Positions 11,247 through 19,724 of a DNA stretch of 61,958 nt are shown here, piece by piece. The number at the start of each line of letters is the position of its first letter. The first letter of the stretch is position 1. Origin of the DNA: DASWED01 sp036394995 (GTDB taxonomy: Bacteria; Actinomycetota; UBA4738; JACQTL01). The notes beneath the pieces are model-generated. The model did no database searches, was not told the DNA's origin, and worked only from the letters and a program-made list of their open reading frames with translations. Made by a program: the position numbers and the translations under genes. The DNA is taken from contig DASWED010000059.1 of NCBI GenBank assembly GCA_036394995.1, positions 1 through 61,958 of the forward strand, read 5' to 3'.

Positions 11247-12392
11247 TCAGTTCTTGAGGAAGTCCGGGATGTCCAGGTCCTCCTCGGCGTCGAAGACCAC
11301 GGTCTCCGGCGCGGGCTTGAAGATGTCGTCCTCCTCCTCGTGCTCCAGGAGCGAGGGCAGCGGGGCCTCGTCCCGCGCGGCCTGCGCCGAGACGGAGGGC
11401 TCCTCCAGCAAGCGCGACAGCCGGGAGTCGGCAACGGCCGACGGCACCAGCTTGTCGAACCCGGCGGCGATGACCGTCACGCGGACCTCGTCGCCCATGG
11501 CGTCGTCGATGACCGCTCCGAAGATGATGTTCGCGTCGGGGTGGGCCACCCTGGTGATGGTCTCCGCGGCCCGGTTGACCTCGTGCAGCGAGAGGTCCTG
11601 GGGGCCGGAGATCGAGAGCAGCACGCCCTTCGCGCCCTCGATGGAGGACTCCAGGAGCGGCGAGGAGATGGCGGCCTTCGCCGCCTCCTCCGCCCGCTTC
11701 TCCCCGGACGCGTGGCCGATCCCCATGAGGGCCGACCCGGCGCTCGTCATCACCGCCTTCACGTCGGCGAAGTCGAGGTTGATGAGGCCCGGGGTCATGA
11801 TCAGCGAGGTGATGCCGTCCACGCCCTGGTACAGGACCTGGTCGGCCATCCGGAACGCGTCCACCATCGGCGTCAGCGGGTCCGACACCTGGAGCAGACG
11901 GTCGTTCGGCACGATGATCAGGGTGTCGACGGCCTTCTTCAGCTCCGTGATCCCGATCTCGGCCTGGGTCGCCCGCTTGCGGCCTTCGAAGCCGAACGGG
12001 CGGGTCACCACGCCGATGGTCAGCGCGCCCAGGTCCCGGGCGATCTCGGCCACCACCGGGGCGCCGCCGGTGCCGGTGCCGCCACCCTCGCCGGCGGTGA
12101 TGAACACCATGTCGGCGCCCTTCAGGATCTCCTCGATCTCGGAGCGGTGCTCCTCGGAGGCCCGCTTTCCGACCTCCGGATCGGAGCCGGCGCCGAGGCC
12201 CCGGGTGGTCTCCCGCCCGATGTCGAGCTTCACGTCGGCATCGGACATCAGGAGGGTCTGCGCATCAGTGTTGACCGCGATGAACTCCACGCCGCGCAGG
12301 CCCGACTCGATCATGCGGTTCACCGCGTTCACGCCGCCGCCGCCGATGCCGAGGACCTTGATCACGGCGAGGTAGTTCGATGGAGACTGCAT
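11247..12392 (-). CDS. ftsZ: Cell division GTPase FtsZ
   Basis: Tubulin-like GTPase forming the division ring. 381 residues: GTP-binding loop VLGIGGGGVNAVNRMI, tubulin signature GGGTGTG at 103-109, T7 loop NLDFADVKAVM, and the C-terminal conserved peptide DIPDFLKN that binds SepF and other partners. ATG at 12390-12392 is preceded by GGAGGAG; a further upstream ATG in frame lacks this. Normally directly behind ftsQ, here it is separated from ftsQ by 2.8 kb of opposite-strand sequence, so it must have its own promoter. Confidence 0.98.
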   Translation of the reverse strand: MQSPSNYLAVIKVLGIGGGGVNAVNRMIESGLRGVEFIAVNTDAQTLLMSDADVKLDIGRETTRGLGAGSDPEVGKRASEEHRSEIEEILKGADMVFITAGEGGGTGTGGAPVVAEIARDLGALTIGVVTRPFGFEGRKRATQAEIGITELKKAVDTLIIVPNDRLLQVSDPLTPMVDAFRMADQVLYQGVDGITSLIMTPGLINLDFADVKAVMTSAGSALMGIGHASGEKRAEEAAKAAISSPLLESSIEGAKGVLLSISGPQDLSLHEVNRAAETITRVAHPDANIIFGAVIDDAMGDEVRVTVIAAGFDKLVPSAVADSRLSRLLEEPSVSAQAARDEAPLPSLLEHEEEDDIFKPAPETVVFDAEEDLDIPDFLKN

Positions 12393-12472
12393 CTGCTCTC
12401 CTCCGCTCCGGGAGCGTCTGCCCCCCTCTACCTGGGGAAACGCCGTGGCGGGATCCCCTTCTCTTACCCTCA

Positions 12473-12504
12473 ACTCGAGGTTTATTGTCATATCAACCTC
12501 GAGT
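12473..12504. repeat. 32-bp perfect inverted repeat upstream of ftsZ
   Basis: ACTCGAGGTT (12473-12482) and AACCTCGAGT (12495-12504) are perfect 10-bp reverse complements around an AT-rich 12-nt spacer. It lies 81 nt upstream of the ftsZ ATG in the ftsZ/sulfite-oxidase divergent region. The AT-rich spacer and lack of a T-run on either side fit an operator better than a terminator; the binding protein is unknown. Confidence 0.75.
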
Positions 12505-12670
12505 ACAGAAGCAGCACTGTAACGTCTTCGTGCTGGTCCGTCAAGCAGGAATGGGTATCAAGTTGTTGCTTCGGATGACAGAAATTTCCGGCCGAGATTC
12601 AGGCCGGATTCGGGGACCCCGCTCCCCGCCTCGGGTCGCATCCCGTCGCCAGCCATGGTATCTACGCCGT

Positions 12671-13765
12671 ATGGATGACAGCTCAGCGTTCCCCCCTATG
12701 GCCGGACCCGGTGATGGGTACCGGACCGAGGAGGTCCGGCTGGCGGCCCGGAACCACGGGATGCCCCTGGAGGCCCTCCGGGAGGAGATCACCCCGGCCG
12801 GGCTGCACTACCTCCTGATCCACTTCGACATCCCCCACGTGGATCCCGGCACATGGCGGCTGGACGTCGGGGGGCTGGTCCGGAACCCCCTGCGCCTCTC
12901 CCTGGAGGACCTGGCATCGAGGTCCACGCAGACCGCCGCGGTCACGCTGGAGTGCGCCGGGAACGGGCGGGCGGAGCTGGAGCCGAGGCCCGTGAGCCAG
13001 CCGTGGGGCCACGAGGCCGTCGGCACGGCCCGGTGGACCGGCGTTCCGCTCGGGGAGGTGCTGGCGGATGCCGGGGTGGACGACGAGGCGGTGGAGGTGC
13101 TGTTCACCGGTCTCGACCGCGGGATCGACGGCGGTGAGGAGCAGGACTACGAGCGGAGTCTCGCCTTCGCGGAAGCCATGCGCCCGGAGGTCCTCCTGGC
13201 CTGGGAGATGAACGGGCGTCCCCTCCCGCCCCAGCACGGCTTCCCCCTGCGCCTGGTCGTGCCGGGGTGGTACGGCATGACCCACGTGAAGTGGCTCCGC
13301 CGGATCACCGTGCTGGACCGCCCCTTCCAGGGATACCAGCAGGCCCACGCGTACCGCCTGCGCTCCAGCGACGACGAACCAGGGACGCCCCTCACCCGCA
13401 TCCTCCCCCGTTCGCTCATGGAGCCCCCGGGCATCCCGGAGTTCCTGTCACGGCAACGCCACCTCGACGCCGGCTCGCACACCCTCCGCGGGAGGGCCTG
13501 GTCGGGGTGGGCGCCGGTGGGTCGCGTCGAGGTCAGCACCGACGGCGGCCGGTCCTGGTCCGACGCCGTCCTGGAACCGGCCCCCGGGCCGTACGCCTGG
13601 CGCGGATGGACGTTCGCCTGGGATGCCGGCGCCGGCGAACACGAGCTGTGCTCGCGCGCCACCGACGAGGCCGGCAACGTCCAGCCCCTCGACGCCACCT
13701 GGAACCTCGGCGGCTACGCGAACAACTCGGTCCAGCGACTGCGCGTCGTCGTCCGGGAGGCCTGA
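12671..13765 (+). CDS. Sulfite oxidase-family molybdopterin enzyme
   Basis: 364 residues with the molybdopterin-binding domain of sulfite oxidases (about 40-230) and the C-terminal Mo-co dimerisation Ig-like domain (about 250-360). The molybdenum-ligating cysteine is C95 in VTLECAGNGR; H-G-F-P-L-R-L and GWYGMTHVKWL are further cofactor-site motifs. No signal peptide or Tat motif is seen, so it is probably cytoplasmic. No ribosome site precedes the ATG; TATCTA at 12659-12664 lies 6 nt upstream, so a leaderless transcript is plausible. Substrate (sulfite or another oxoanion) is not certain. It is an intruder between ftsZ and ftsQ. Confidence 0.88.
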   Translation: MDDSSAFPPMAGPGDGYRTEEVRLAARNHGMPLEALREEITPAGLHYLLIHFDIPHVDPGTWRLDVGGLVRNPLRLSLEDLASRSTQTAAVTLECAGNGRAELEPRPVSQPWGHEAVGTARWTGVPLGEVLADAGVDDEAVEVLFTGLDRGIDGGEEQDYERSLAFAEAMRPEVLLAWEMNGRPLPPQHGFPLRLVVPGWYGMTHVKWLRRITVLDRPFQGYQQAHAYRLRSSDDEPGTPLTRILPRSLMEPPGIPEFLSRQRHLDAGSHTLRGRAWSGWAPVGRVEVSTDGGRSWSDAVLEPAPGPYAWRGWTFAWDAGAGEHELCSRATDEAGNVQPLDATWNLGGYANNSVQRLRVVVREA

Positions 13766-13784
13766 AAGCGGGACCGCAGGCTTC

Positions 13785-14245
13785 CGTCTGGACGCGGCGC
13801 TCCCCCTGGGCCTGGGGCGGAGCATCCTCGAGCACCGGCTGGTCGCGATCGAGGTGGGTCCCCTCCCGCTCGGCTCCCTCTACCATCTGATCCGCGACCA
13901 CCTGGGCTTGTCGCTGGCCCGCCCCATGCTGCTGCGCCTCGAGGAGCTCTCGGGGGGGAACCCCTTCTTCGCCCTCGAACTGGCCCGGGCCTGGCAGGCC
14001 CGCGGAGAGCGGATCCGCTCGCTTCCGCCGGCGGTCCGCGAGGTCCTGGCCGTGGCGGCGGCCTCGGGCCAGCCCACCGTGCACGCCCTGATCGGCCTGG
14101 TCGGGCCATAGACCGAGCGCGCGCTCGAGCGGGCCCGCGGCCGGCGTGATCGGGTTCGACGCTGACCGCGTCCGGTTCACCCACCCCATCCTGGCCGAGG
14201 CCGTCCTGTCGTCCCTTCCCCCCACGCGCCTTCGCGCCTGCGCCG
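13785..14245 (+). pseudogene. Fragment of a LuxR-type AAA ATPase regulator
   Basis: One frame reads AIEVGPLPLGSLYHLIRDHL, LRLEELSGGNPFFALELARA and LPPAVREVLAVAAASGQPTV, the typical middle part of large MalT/LuxR-family ATPase regulators. It ends at a TAG (14109-14111), and a shifted frame continues the family with VRFTHPILAEAVLSSLPPTR. The Walker A region and the DNA-binding domain are both absent and there is an internal deletion and a frameshift, so it is a relic. Confidence 0.75.
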
Positions 14246-14400
14246 CGTGGAAGGAGGTCTCGGCCCCGGGCGTGAACCCCGAGAACCCCCTCATGGCGGC
14301 GAGCGCCAGGACCGCCACCGACGTGTGGGCCGTGGGCCACCGGACCACCCGCAGTTCGAGCTCCGGACGTTCACGGAGCACCACGCCGGCGGCGCCTGGC
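14246..14400 (+). pseudogene. Fragment of a secreted repeat protein (DVWAVG-type)
   Basis: Reads NPENPLMAASARTATDVWAVGH and then, after a frameshift, FELRTFTEHHAGGAWHIV. These resemble one repeat unit of actinobacterial beta-propeller-like proteins (pattern LsAVsAtsa-DVWAVG...TLiEHWdGsaW). Only about one repeat is left and no start exists. Confidence 0.5.
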
Positions 14401-14421
14401 ACATCGTCAGGAGGACACACG

Positions 14422-15261
14422 ATGCGTCGGAAGATCACATCACTGCTGGCGTTCTCGGCCATGGCCTTGACGCTGTTCGCCGGCGTCGGCACCGCGCACG
14501 CCATCGCGGCGAGGACGAAGGTGTTCACGTTCCCCGGGCCGGGGGCCTGCCGGACCTCCCTGCAGGATTGCCTCGGGAACGCGCCGAGCGGCTCCGTGAT
14601 CCGGATCGCCGCGACCCGGGTCGACCAGGACCTCACGATCGTCAAGTCGGTGATGCTGCGGCCGGTGAAGGGGAAGCACCCGGTGATCGGCGGCGGCGGC
14701 ACCTACCGGATCTGAAGCGTCCGGACGAACGGCGCGACCCTGCACGTGACGATCGACGGCCTCCGGTTCGAGAACGCGGGCGTGGGCGGGGACCTCGACG
14801 CCGGCATCGGCAACTCGCTGACCGTCGAGCACAACACCATGCACGGGCTCGGGGTGTACCTGAAGGTCTCCGCGCCGAGCACGGTCCGCTTGATCGCCAA
14901 CCGGATCGAAGTGCAGCGCGTGGACGGCGGCCAGTGCGACGCCATCGCCGTCGGCACGGGGCTGTCCGGGGGCCAGGCCGTCGTGGACGTCGAACGCAAC
15001 CGGATCACCGCGGACGACCCCGCCACCACGGCCACCGCGATCGACGTCGGAGGAGGCAACGCGGGACGCCTCGACACCATGATCGCCAGCAGCGTCGTGC
15101 ACGCGTTCGGCGGGTGCAACTGCGGAGGGGCCGGCGCGATCGACATCCTGGCCCGCGGAGGAGGGCGAGGGCGGGCCCTCGTGGAGCCGATCCCGGCCGG
15201 CCCCGGTGGAGCCGACGCCCGGATGTCGCCCGGGCCTCAGGTCTTCGACCGGTCCCGGTGA
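14422..15261 (+). pseudogene. Secreted parallel beta-helix protein, broken by an in-frame TGA
   Basis: A good start (ATG 14422, AGGAGG seven bases upstream) opens a signal peptide (RRKITSLLAFSAMALTLFAG) and about 70 mature residues, then stops at TGA 14713-14715. The same frame resumes without break (VTIDGLRFENAGVGGDLDAG, LTVEHNTMHGLGVYLK, VRLIANRIEVQ) with right-handed beta-helix repeats to 15261. The last 40 residues look out of register and the end runs into the ftsQ stop, so the gene seems both interrupted and 3'-truncated. TGA is a normal stop elsewhere in the window, so recoding is unlikely. Confidence 0.75.
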
Positions 15262-16058
15262 TGCGGGTGCCCGGTCCCGCCCTTCGGGCCGTGGCCGGCC
15301 GCGCTCGGACGGACCGGCTCCAGGCGGATGCCGGCGACGTGGCCGACGGCCTGCACCACCGGCGCGAGCGGCGAGCGGAGGTCCACGCGATCCAGCCGGG
15401 CGCCTCGATCCGACGCCCACTGCAGAATGCCGGCCAGGGCCTGGTCCTTCGCGTCGATCTCGGTGGGTTGGCCGAACAGCACGACGGCCCCGTCCGGGAG
15501 CTCGCCCTGGAGGGCCCCGTCCTCGATCGGCGACACGGTGCGGACGCGATGACGGAGCCACGGCGACATCCCCCCCGCCACGGCGGCCGCGCCGGCCAGG
15601 TGCGGGATGCGCGTCCCGATGGTCACCCGGCCGGGGCCGGGCAGCACCGGCAGCGATGGGCGGGACCGGACGCGTTGGAGGACCGTTCCGTCGGTGGCCA
15701 CCAGGAGCCATGTGGAACCGACCTGCATGGTGGCGGCGGGCATCCGTTCGTGGATCTCGATCCGGACCGTGCCCGGCAGGGACCGCGAGACGTCGGCGCT
15801 CGCGATCCACGGATCCGACTCCACCGACGCGGCCACGCGCCCGAGGTCGAGCCACAGGACGTTCGTGGACGGGCGGAGGCCGGTGAGGCGCAGGACCTCC
15901 CCGCGCTCGACGTGCGAGGTCCCCGTGACCTCGATGTGGCGGGCATCGAACATCGATCCGTTCGCGACCAGCCACGCCGTCGCCGCGAGGGCGATCCCCG
16001 CGACCGGGCCGGCCACCCAGACCGGCACCCTTGGCCACCGCCGGGTCGACCCCGACAC
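15237..16058 (-). CDS. ftsQ: Cell division protein FtsQ
   Basis: Bitopic divisome protein linking early and late components. 273 residues: short basic cytoplasmic tail, one membrane segment (VWVAGPVAGIALAATAWLVA, about 13-32), POTRA domain (FDARHIEVTGTSHVERGEVL) and the FtsQ/DivIB beta domain (ASADVSRSLPGTVRIEIHER, VATDGTVL). The GTG at 16056-16058 is the only start codon between the murB stop and the membrane segment; a start inside murB cannot be excluded. The 3' end overlaps the beta-helix pseudogene by 25 nt. Confidence 0.88.
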   Translation of the reverse strand: MSGSTRRWPRVPVWVAGPVAGIALAATAWLVANGSMFDARHIEVTGTSHVERGEVLRLTGLRPSTNVLWLDLGRVAASVESDPWIASADVSRSLPGTVRIEIHERMPAATMQVGSTWLLVATDGTVLQRVRSRPSLPVLPGPGRVTIGTRIPHLAGAAAVAGGMSPWLRHRVRTVSPIEDGALQGELPDGAVVLFGQPTEIDAKDQALAGILQWASDRGARLDRVDLRSPLAPVVQAVGHVAGIRLEPVRPSAAGHGPKGGTGHPHHRDRSKT

Positions 16059-16158
16059 CTCGTGCCGGCCCTTGCGCCCGGGCCGCCGCGACTGGGCAGT
16101 TCGTGCCGCCGGTGGCGGCGCGGACGACCGCCCGGGCGTGGGGCGCGCCGGGGATCGA

Positions 16159-17127
16159 CTAGAGCGGGACCGTGTCGAAGCGGCCAACGAGATGCACCTC
16201 CGGTTCGAGGCGGACGCCATAGCGGTCCGCGACCTGCTCCTGGATCCTCCGGATGAGGGCCACGACGTCCGAAGCGCGGGCGCCCGGCCGGGCCACGATG
16301 AAGTTCGCGTGCTTTTCCGACACCGACGCACCGCCCACCGCGGCGCCCTTCAGCCCGAGGTCCTCGACCATGCGCGCGGCGTGCCCGCCCTCGGGGTTCT
16401 TGAACACGCTGCCGCAGTTCGGCTCGGCGAGCGGCTGGGTCCGACGCCGCCAGTCCCGCGCGTCGTCGATCTCGGCGCGGATGGCCGCCTGGTCTCCCGG
16501 ACGGAGGCGGAGCCCGGCGGCCACCACGACCCCGTCCTCCGGCAGCGAGGAGTTCCGGTACACGAACCCGGCCTCCGCGGCGGGGATGGTCTGGGCGGAT
16601 CCCGTGCGGAGCCGGAACACGTCGACGCGCTCCACCACCTCGTGCAGCGAGTGCCCGTGCGCCCCGGCGTTCATCCGGACGGCGCCCCCCAGGGTCGCGG
16701 GGATGGCCACCCCGAACTCCAGCCCCGCGAGCGAGTGCGACAGGGCCACCCCCGCCAGGCGCGGCAGCGGCATCGAGCCGCCGGCGGTGAGCCGGTCGCC
16801 GTCTCGGGCGGCCCACCGGAACCCCTTGCCCAGCCGTAGGACCAGTCCCGGGAACCCCTCGTCCGACACCAGGATGTTCGATCCCTTCCCCAGGACCACG
16901 AACGGGACCCCCGCGTCGCGGACGGCCTGGCCGGCGGCGCGGAGGTCCGCCTCGGACTCCGGTTCCAGGAACAGGGCCGCGAGCCCGCCGATGCGAAACG
17001 TCGTGAGCTGGGCCAGGGGGAACGCCGTCCGGACGCGCTCGCCGCACGCCGCCCGGAGGATGGTCTCCGCCCGAGCCAGCGAACCCGGCCCCCCGCCCGT
17101 GGTCTCCCCCGCGGCCGGCGAGGTCAT
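16159..17127 (-). CDS. murB: UDP-N-acetylenolpyruvoylglucosamine reductase
   Basis: FAD enzyme reducing UDP-GlcNAc-enolpyruvate to UDP-MurNAc with NADPH. 322 residues; FAD-binding motifs TTFRIGG and VVLGKGSNILVSD, catalytic Ser in NCGSVFKNP and Glu in the C-terminal EVHLVG mark a type II MurB. The ATG overlaps the murC stop by 4 nt (ATGA). Its place between murC and ftsQ is typical. Confidence 0.96.
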   Translation of the reverse strand: MTSPAAGETTGGGPGSLARAETILRAACGERVRTAFPLAQLTTFRIGGLAALFLEPESEADLRAAGQAVRDAGVPFVVLGKGSNILVSDEGFPGLVLRLGKGFRWAARDGDRLTAGGSMPLPRLAGVALSHSLAGLEFGVAIPATLGGAVRMNAGAHGHSLHEVVERVDVFRLRTGSAQTIPAAEAGFVYRNSSLPEDGVVVAAGLRLRPGDQAAIRAEIDDARDWRRRTQPLAEPNCGSVFKNPEGGHAARMVEDLGLKGAAVGGASVSEKHANFIVARPGARASDVVALIRRIQEQVADRYGVRLEPEVHLVGRFDTVPL

Positions 17128-18593
17128 CCGACCTCCAGGATCCGCTCGAGGGCCTCGTCGGGGACCGTAGTGACGTCCCCGGCGCCGAGGGTCAGCACCA
17201 GGTCGCCCGGCCGGACCTCCCGGGACAGGAACTGCACGAGGTCGGACCGCTTCGGCAGGTACACCACCCGCTTGGCCGGGGCGCTCTCGGTGAGGGACTC
17301 CACCAGGAGCTTCCCGGTCACGCCGGGGATCGGCGGCTCGCCCGCCCCGTAGACCTCCGTGATCACCACGACGTCGGCCTGCCCCAGGCTCTCCCCCAGC
17401 GCCTCCCACATCGCCTCCGTCCGGGTGTATCGGTGCGGCTGGAACACCGCGAGGACCCGCCGGTACTCTGACGGGACGGCGGCCAGCGTGGCCCGGACCT
17501 CGGTGGGATGGTGCGCGTAGTCGTCGTAGAACTCGGCGCCGCGACCCATACCCCGGAACTCGAACCGGCGCCGGACGCCGGAGAAGTTGCGGAGCGCCGC
17601 GGCGGCCTCATCCGGATCCACGCCGGCCGCCCGGGCGGCGAGGATCGCCGCCGCCGCGTTCATCAGGTTGTGCACGCCGGGCACCCGCAGGACCACCGGG
17701 ATCGCGGCGCCGTCGACGTCCACGGTCCCCCGCACCCCGCGTCCGGAGCCGTCCTCCACCGAGACCCGCACGTCGTTCCCCGGCCCCGTGCCGTACGTGA
17801 TCTCCTCGTGGTCCCCGCCGGACCCGTTGCCGCCGGTCGACCCGCCGCGCCCGGCCAGGCGGAGCGCCTCCAGCGCGCCGGGGTCGTCCCCGCACACCAC
17901 CGCGGTCCCGGTCCGTTCGAGGAAGCGCGCGAACGCGGCCCTCGTCTCCTCCGGTCCCGAGTAGAAGTCGACGTGGTCCACCTCCACGTTCGTCACCACG
18001 CCCACCTCCGGCGCCAGCAGCAGGAACGACCCGTCGCTCTCGTCGGCCTCGGCCACGAACCAGGGACCGTCGCCGTGGCGGGCCCCGGAGCCGCTCTCGT
18101 TGAGGTCCCCCCCGATGACGAACGTGGGATCGAGGCCCACGCGTTCCAGGATCACCGCGATCATCGACGTGGTGGTGGTCTTCCCGTGGGTCCCGGCCAC
18201 CGCCACCCCGCGCGACCCCGACATCAGCGCGGCCAGGATCTGGGCCCGGGCCAGGATGGGGAGGCCCAGCCGGCGGCCCTCGACCAGCTCGGGATTGCGG
18301 TCGGGGATGGCGGTCGACACCACGACGGCGTCGGGTGTCCCGGCCGCGGTCAGCTGCTCCAGACGGTGGCCCACCGAGACGTCGGCGCCGAGCTGCCGGA
18401 GGTCGTCCAGGCCGGCCGACGCCTTGAGGTCGGACCCGGACACCGCGATCCCCCGGGCCACCAGGAGGCGCCCGATCCCGCTCATCCCGGCCCCCCCGAT
18501 CCCGATCATGTGCACCCGGCGGATCGGCCCCAGGTCCGGCACCGGCAGCGTGGGGATGCTCCCCTCCCTCGGGCGGTACCCGTCCGCGTTCAT
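17124..18593 (-). CDS. murC: UDP-N-acetylmuramate-L-alanine ligase
   Basis: Adds L-Ala to UDP-MurNAc with ATP. 489 residues: N-terminal UDP-binding GIGGAGMSGIGRLL (31-44), P-loop GTHGKT at 134-139, and the central motifs EADESDGSFL, VDHVDFY and DDYAHHPTEV typical of MurC. A short Gly/Ser-rich insertion (GRGGSTGGNGSGGD) lies in the middle domain. ATG overlaps the murG stop (ATGA). Confidence 0.97.
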   Translation of the reverse strand: MNADGYRPREGSIPTLPVPDLGPIRRVHMIGIGGAGMSGIGRLLVARGIAVSGSDLKASAGLDDLRQLGADVSVGHRLEQLTAAGTPDAVVVSTAIPDRNPELVEGRRLGLPILARAQILAALMSGSRGVAVAGTHGKTTTTSMIAVILERVGLDPTFVIGGDLNESGSGARHGDGPWFVAEADESDGSFLLLAPEVGVVTNVEVDHVDFYSGPEETRAAFARFLERTGTAVVCGDDPGALEALRLAGRGGSTGGNGSGGDHEEITYGTGPGNDVRVSVEDGSGRGVRGTVDVDGAAIPVVLRVPGVHNLMNAAAAILAARAAGVDPDEAAAALRNFSGVRRRFEFRGMGRGAEFYDDYAHHPTEVRATLAAVPSEYRRVLAVFQPHRYTRTEAMWEALGESLGQADVVVITEVYGAGEPPIPGVTGKLLVESLTESAPAKRVVYLPKRSDLVQFLSREVRPGDLVLTLGAGDVTTVPDEALERILEVG

Positions 18594-19705
18594 CGCGATC
18601 CCTCCGAGGCCGCGCGCGCCACCAGGTCGGCCACTCGTTCGGCCGCGTCCGGCCGGGCCCACGCCGAGGCCCGCTCCCGCATGGACACCAGCCGCTCCTC
18701 GTGGTCGACCAGGCTCTCGATCCGCTCGGCCAGTGCCTCCGCCGTGAGCTGCTCGTCCAGCAGGAGGCTCGCGCCGCCGGCCCGCTGCACGGCCCGGGCG
18801 TTGGCCTCCTGGTGTCCGGCCGTCGCATACGGGTACGGGATCAGCACCGAGGGGATGCCGCAGGCGGTCACCTCGGCCACGGTCGTCGCGCCGGAGCGCG
18901 ACACCACGAGGTCGGCCACGGCGTACGCCAGATCCATGCGGTCCAGGAACGGCAGCACGCGGACGTGCAGGGCCACGCCCTCGGGCACTCCCCGCGACAC
19001 CGAGTCGTGGTGCGCGGGGCCGGTGAGCAGCAGGACCTGGAGGTCCCCCCGGTCGCGGAGCAGCTGGCAGGCCCCCACCGCCGCCCGGTCGACGTGGAGA
19101 GCCCCCTGGCTCCCGCCGAAGATCACCACGGTCCGGCGTTCCGGATCGAGGTCGAGCTCCACGTAGGCCTCCTTGGCCAGGCCCTCGCGCCCGGCGGGGA
19201 CCGCCCCGATGGACTCCCGGATCGGGTTCCCGGTGACCTCCGTGCGGGCGCGCCGCGGCAGCCCCCGGGCCGCCTCCTCGAACGACAGCGCCGTGACCGC
19301 CGCCACCCGCGACAGCAGGCGGTTGGCCAGGCCGGGGATCGCGTTCTGCTCGTGGAGCACGATCGGCGTGTGCTCCCTCCACGCGGCGATGACCGGCGGC
19401 GCGCTCACGTAGCCGCCCATGCCGAGCACCACGTCGCACCCCCGGACCAGCGGTCGGCACCGCCGGACCGAGGCGAGCGCCACGAACGGGGCCCGGAGAG
19501 CCCCCACCGACGCCCGGCGCAGCAGCGGCCTGGCCCGGACCTCGATCAGCTCGAACCCGGCGGCGGGAACGAGCCTGGCCTCCTGGCCGGCCGCCGTCCC
19601 GGCGAACCGGACCTCGGCCCCGTGATGGTCGGCCAGACGGCGAGCCACGGCCAGGGCCGGGAACACGTGTCCGGCGGTCCCCCCGCCGGCGACGAGCACC
19701 TTCAT
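18590..19705 (-). CDS. murG: Lipid II-forming GlcNAc transferase
   Basis: GT28 enzyme transferring GlcNAc from UDP-GlcNAc to lipid I on the inner membrane face. 371 residues with the G-loops VAGGGTAGHVFPALA (4-18) and FGGSQGALHVDRA, the HEQNAIPG motif, and the C-terminal VSRSGATTVAEV and PYPYATAGHQEANA donor site. Start ATG 19 nt after the ftsW stop. Confidence 0.97.
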   Translation of the reverse strand: MKVLVAGGGTAGHVFPALAVARRLADHHGAEVRFAGTAAGQEARLVPAAGFELIEVRARPLLRRASVGALRAPFVALASVRRCRPLVRGCDVVLGMGGYVSAPPVIAAWREHTPIVLHEQNAIPGLANRLLSRVAAVTALSFEEAARGLPRRARTEVTGNPIRESIGAVPAGREGLAKEAYVELDLDPERRTVVIFGGSQGALHVDRAAVGACQLLRDRGDLQVLLLTGPAHHDSVSRGVPEGVALHVRVLPFLDRMDLAYAVADLVVSRSGATTVAEVTACGIPSVLIPYPYATAGHQEANARAVQRAGGASLLLDEQLTAEALAERIESLVDHEERLVSMRERASAWARPDAAERVADLVARAASEGSR

Positions 19706-19724
19706 CGAGCCCCCGCCGGTGTCC

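Noticed and set aside
14713..14715. TGA read as a sense codon in the beta-helix gene
   Set aside because: TGA is used as a normal stop in many overlapping gene pairs of the window (for example lspA, mraY, murF), so a reassigned code is excluded.
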